DNA from: Hydrogenophaga sp.
GTDB lineage: Bacteria > Pseudomonadota > Gammaproteobacteria > Burkholderiales > Burkholderiaceae_C
Length of the DNA stretch: 64,000 bases
Reading direction: 5' to 3'
Assembly: GCF_011390835.1 (NCBI RefSeq)
Contig: NZ_JAABRQ010000020.1
Span: 1-64,000 of the forward strand
Shown here: one piece after another, positions 62,033 to 64,000 of the stretch
Numbering within the stretch: the first letter of the stretch is position 1
Layout: every line of letters begins with the position of its first letter
Position numbers and translations under genes: made by a program
Notes under the pieces: model-generated
Told to the model about the DNA's origin: nothing
Database searches by the model: none
The model's input: the letters and a program-made list of their open reading frames with translations, nothing else

Positions 62033-63214
62033 TCAGTCGCTCAGGCTGCGCAAAAAGGCGGCGAGGTCGGCAGACTGCTCGTCGCTGAGGTTCAACCGGC
62101 GCAAGATGCGCTCGCCATCGGCGTGCAGTCGGTCTTCGTTGAGCTGCGAATAGTGCTGTACCACGGTCTCGATGCTGGGCAGGCTGCCGTTGTGCATGTA
62201 AGGCGCGGTGTGCACGAGCTGGCGCAGGCTGGGCACGCGGAATTCGCCGAAGTGGCGCGGCTCCAGGATGACATGGCGCGTGCCCACCGCGCCCGGGTCG
62301 GTGGCGCCGGCATCGTTGAACGCGCCCAGGCGGTTGTAGGGGCTGGCCAGCAGCTGCTGCAGCCCCCGATAGCGGCCGGGGTCAACACCGTCCGGCACAA
62401 AAAACGGCACGCCGATGTCGCCAAACTCGCCATTGCTGAAGTTGGGTCCGGCGTGGCAGACGGTGCACCGGCCTTCGCCAAGGAAGAGGCGCAGGCCGCG
62501 CTGGGCTGCCGGCGAGTAGTGCGCGGCGCTTGCGGAATCACCGCGCGCCAGTGCGTCGCGAAAGGCGTCGAAAGAGGTGCGCGGCGAGATCAGCGTGGCC
62601 TGGTAGGCTGCGAGCGCCTTGGCCAGGTCGACCACCAGCGCGGTGTCCTCGGTGGGCGGTGCCTGACCAAACGCTTCGCGGTAGCCGGCTGCGAGCTCCG
62701 GCGTGTTGCGCACCCGCTCGGCCAGGCCGGGCACGGTCTGCTGCATTTCGCCATCGGACAGCAGCGGCGTGAGGCTGGCCGACCACAGCGAGTCGTGTGT
62801 GCCTCCCCAGCCCAGCCAGCGCCACTGCGCCACATCGAGCAGGCCGGGTGTGTTGCGCTGGCCCGCGGTGCGGCCGATGGCGGTGGTCAGGCCGTCCTGA
62901 AACGCGCGGTTGGGCTGGTGGCAGCTGGCGCATGAGAGCCGCTGGTTGGCCGAGAGCCGGGTGTCGAAGAACAGTGAAGCGCCCCAGGCCTGCGCAGCGG
63001 TTTGGCCCAGCACGCGGTTGGACCCATCGGCCCGAGGCTTGGGTGGCCAGGGGCCATGAGCCACGATTTGCGCGCGCTCGGCCGCGCTGAAATCCAGCAG
63101 CGATGGGGGTTCTGCGGTTGTACCCGCGGCCAGGGCCGCCCAGCTCAGAGCCGCCGCGCCTGCCGCTGCCCATGCGCGCCAGCGTGGGGGCATCCAGCTC
63201 GGGTGCGGATTCAT
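62033..63214 (-). CDS. Exported di-heme cytochrome c peroxidase/MauG-family protein
   Basis: 393 aa from the ATG at 63214, which overlaps the previous stop (ATGA). Signal peptide to about residue 31 (AALSWAALAAG). Two c-type heme sites: CASCH at 95-99 and CTVCH at 250-254; conserved TPGLLDVAQ near 122, RVPSLRQLVHTAPYMHNG (in parts, near 330-347). It reduces peroxide or, like MauG and MbnH, oxidises a protein partner. The FixH-like protein encoded just before it could be that partner. Confidence 0.92.
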   Translation of the reverse strand: MNPHPSWMPPRWRAWAAAGAAALSWAALAAGTTAEPPSLLDFSAAERAQIVAHGPWPPKPRADGSNRVLGQTAAQAWGASLFFDTRLSANQRLSCASCHQPNRAFQDGLTTAIGRTAGQRNTPGLLDVAQWRWLGWGGTHDSLWSASLTPLLSDGEMQQTVPGLAERVRNTPELAAGYREAFGQAPPTEDTALVVDLAKALAAYQATLISPRTSFDAFRDALARGDSASAAHYSPAAQRGLRLFLGEGRCTVCHAGPNFSNGEFGDIGVPFFVPDGVDPGRYRGLQQLLASPYNRLGAFNDAGATDPGAVGTRHVILEPRHFGEFRVPSLRQLVHTAPYMHNGSLPSIETVVQHYSQLNEDRLHADGERILRRLNLSDEQSADLAAFLRSLSD

Positions 63215-63612
63215 TGCAAGGTCAGAGACTGCGTGAGGGTGTGCGGCTGGCCGGCCAGCGCCGTGTCGAGCTGGAGTTTCCAGCGCCCGGCCATGTGCCA
63301 CACCAGACCTTCCACCCGCCATTGGCCCGGGCCGATAGCCTGGATGCTGGGTCGGTAGTTCATGCCGTGGCGGTGCTCCGGCATGGAGGCATCCACCCGA
63401 AGCAGTTGCGCATTCGCCGGGCACAGCGACACGAGCAAGGCAAACGGCTCACCGACCTGCACCGGCTGGGGCTCGGTGGTCCAGCGCGCCTGCACCGCGT
63501 CGGTGGTCATCTGGGCCGGTATGTCCGCCGGGAAGGGGCAGGCCGCGTACACCGAAGCGCTGGCAATGCTGGTCACTAGGGCGATGGCGGTGAGCGCAAA
63601 GAACCGTTGCAT
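63211..63612 (-). CDS. Small exported FixH/YtkA-like protein
   Basis: 133 aa. Signal peptide to residue 23 (ASASVYA). The remainder is a small beta sandwich of FixH/YtkA type: EPQPVQVGEPFALLVSLCP near 47-65, DASMPEHRHGMNYRP near 74-88 (His and Met residues suited to copper) and WHMAGRWKLQLD near 104-115. Starts 8 bp after the amidohydrolase stop and overlaps the di-heme gene by 4 bp. Confidence 0.75.
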   Translation of the reverse strand: MQRFFALTAIALVTSIASASVYAACPFPADIPAQMTTDAVQARWTTEPQPVQVGEPFALLVSLCPANAQLLRVDASMPEHRHGMNYRPSIQAIGPGQWRVEGLVWHMAGRWKLQLDTALAGQPHTLTQSLTLQ

Positions 63613-63620
63613 GGCGCGCC

Positions 63621-64000
63621 TCAGCGGGTCAGTGGCATTGAGGCAAACAGGGCTTCGCCGTTGCGGTAGCCGATGCGTTCGGCCACGTCGCGTGGCAGAT
63701 CGGCGAGCCAGGCGCGCGTCCAGTTGGCGTGTTCGCCCACGTAGTACCAGCGCTCGGGGGTGAAGGTATCGGTGCCGACCACGAAGCGGTCGGGAAACGC
63801 CAGAAAGGTGTCGCGCCAGCCGCTGCTCACCTTGCCCATGGTGGCGTGGTCGCTACGGTAGGCGAGATCGCACCACAGGTTCTTGTGGCGGCCCAGCATG
63901 CCACCCACCTTGTCGGGCGCGTCAAAGCCCGAATGCGCCCAAAGGATTTTGGCGTCGGGGTCCTGGCTGAACTGACGCTCAATGGCTTCGGCATCGGAGT
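63621..64000 (-). CDS. Amidohydrolase_2-family protein (N-terminus beyond window)
   Basis: The last 126 residues of a TIM-barrel amidohydrolase: ILWAHSGF near the window edge (metal-binding His), NLWCDLAYRSDHA and FVVGTDTFTPERW, whose Asp completes the metal site. The start and first metal ligands lie past base 64000. First gene of an operon with the FixH-like and di-heme proteins; the substrate is unknown. Confidence 0.82.
   Translation of the reverse strand, partial: SDAEAIERQFSQDPDAKILWAHSGFDAPDKVGGMLGRHKNLWCDLAYRSDHATMGKVSSGWRDTFLAFPDRFVVGTDTFTPERWYYVGEHANWTRAWLADLPRDVAERIGYRNGEALFASMPLTR

Overview
The window is chromosomal DNA of a high-GC betaproteobacterium, most likely Burkholderiales/Comamonadaceae. 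Four things point there: a perfect CIRCE element in front of rpoH, a LexA-type imuA-imuB-dnaE2 cassette, guanidine carboxylase genes behind ykkC-type leaders, and many small DUF3309/DUF3185/CsbD/BON stress proteins typical of that group. Names are assigned from protein motifs read by eye; no database search was possible. No rRNA, tRNA or CRISPR array was seen.

Layout. 1-4.7 kb: minus-strand surface-polysaccharide operon (MurJ-like flippase, HpcH/HpaI-type protein, sugar transferase, asparagine synthetase-like amidotransferase cut by the window edge). 4.8-9 kb: housekeeping genes lysS, a ferric-reductase-like flavocytochrome and rpoH. 9-15.5 kb: an accessory block on the plus strand (AAA+ ATPase, HAD phosphatase, two metallophosphoesterases, small unknowns) ending in a Xre-RES toxin-antitoxin pair.

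16-33.7 kb is the most unusual part: two consecutive minus-strand operons, each led by a guanidine-I (ykkC) riboswitch. The downstream operon (25.2 to 16.1 kb) is the known guanidine route: ABC permease and ATPase, the two DUF1989 proteins (carboxyguanidine deiminase subunits), a biotin-dependent urea/guanidine carboxylase and allophanate hydrolase. It has no substrate-binding protein. That protein is the first gene of the upstream operon (33.7 to 25.8 kb), followed by genes not part of the known pathway: a membrane di-iron hydroxylase/desaturase, two SDR dehydrogenases, an EamA transporter, a close creatininase homologue, a biuret/guanylurea-hydrolase-like cysteine hydrolase, a metallo-beta-lactamase-fold lactonase and a beta-barrel-like protein. 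I infer an undescribed route that converts a larger guanidino compound to guanidine, biuret or allophanate and feeds it into the downstream operon.

34.7-45.3 kb: dadA, small membrane or secreted proteins, a TPR/HupE pair, a gamma-glutamylcyclotransferase-like protein and the SOS mutagenesis cassette with its LexA box. 45.5-58.4 kb: an envelope-stress cluster of lipoproteins, glycine-zipper proteins, tiny membrane proteins, an AI-2E-family permease and a phospholipase-D lipoprotein, flanked by a NarL-type regulator and a CHASE3 histidine kinase. A 16-bp inverted repeat GTAGG-N6-CCTAC and its half sites recur in the spacers here. 58.4-64 kb: EVE-domain protein, a MotA/MotB-like pair, a Bcr/CflA exporter, and an operon of amidohydrolase, FixH-like protein and di-heme peroxidase.
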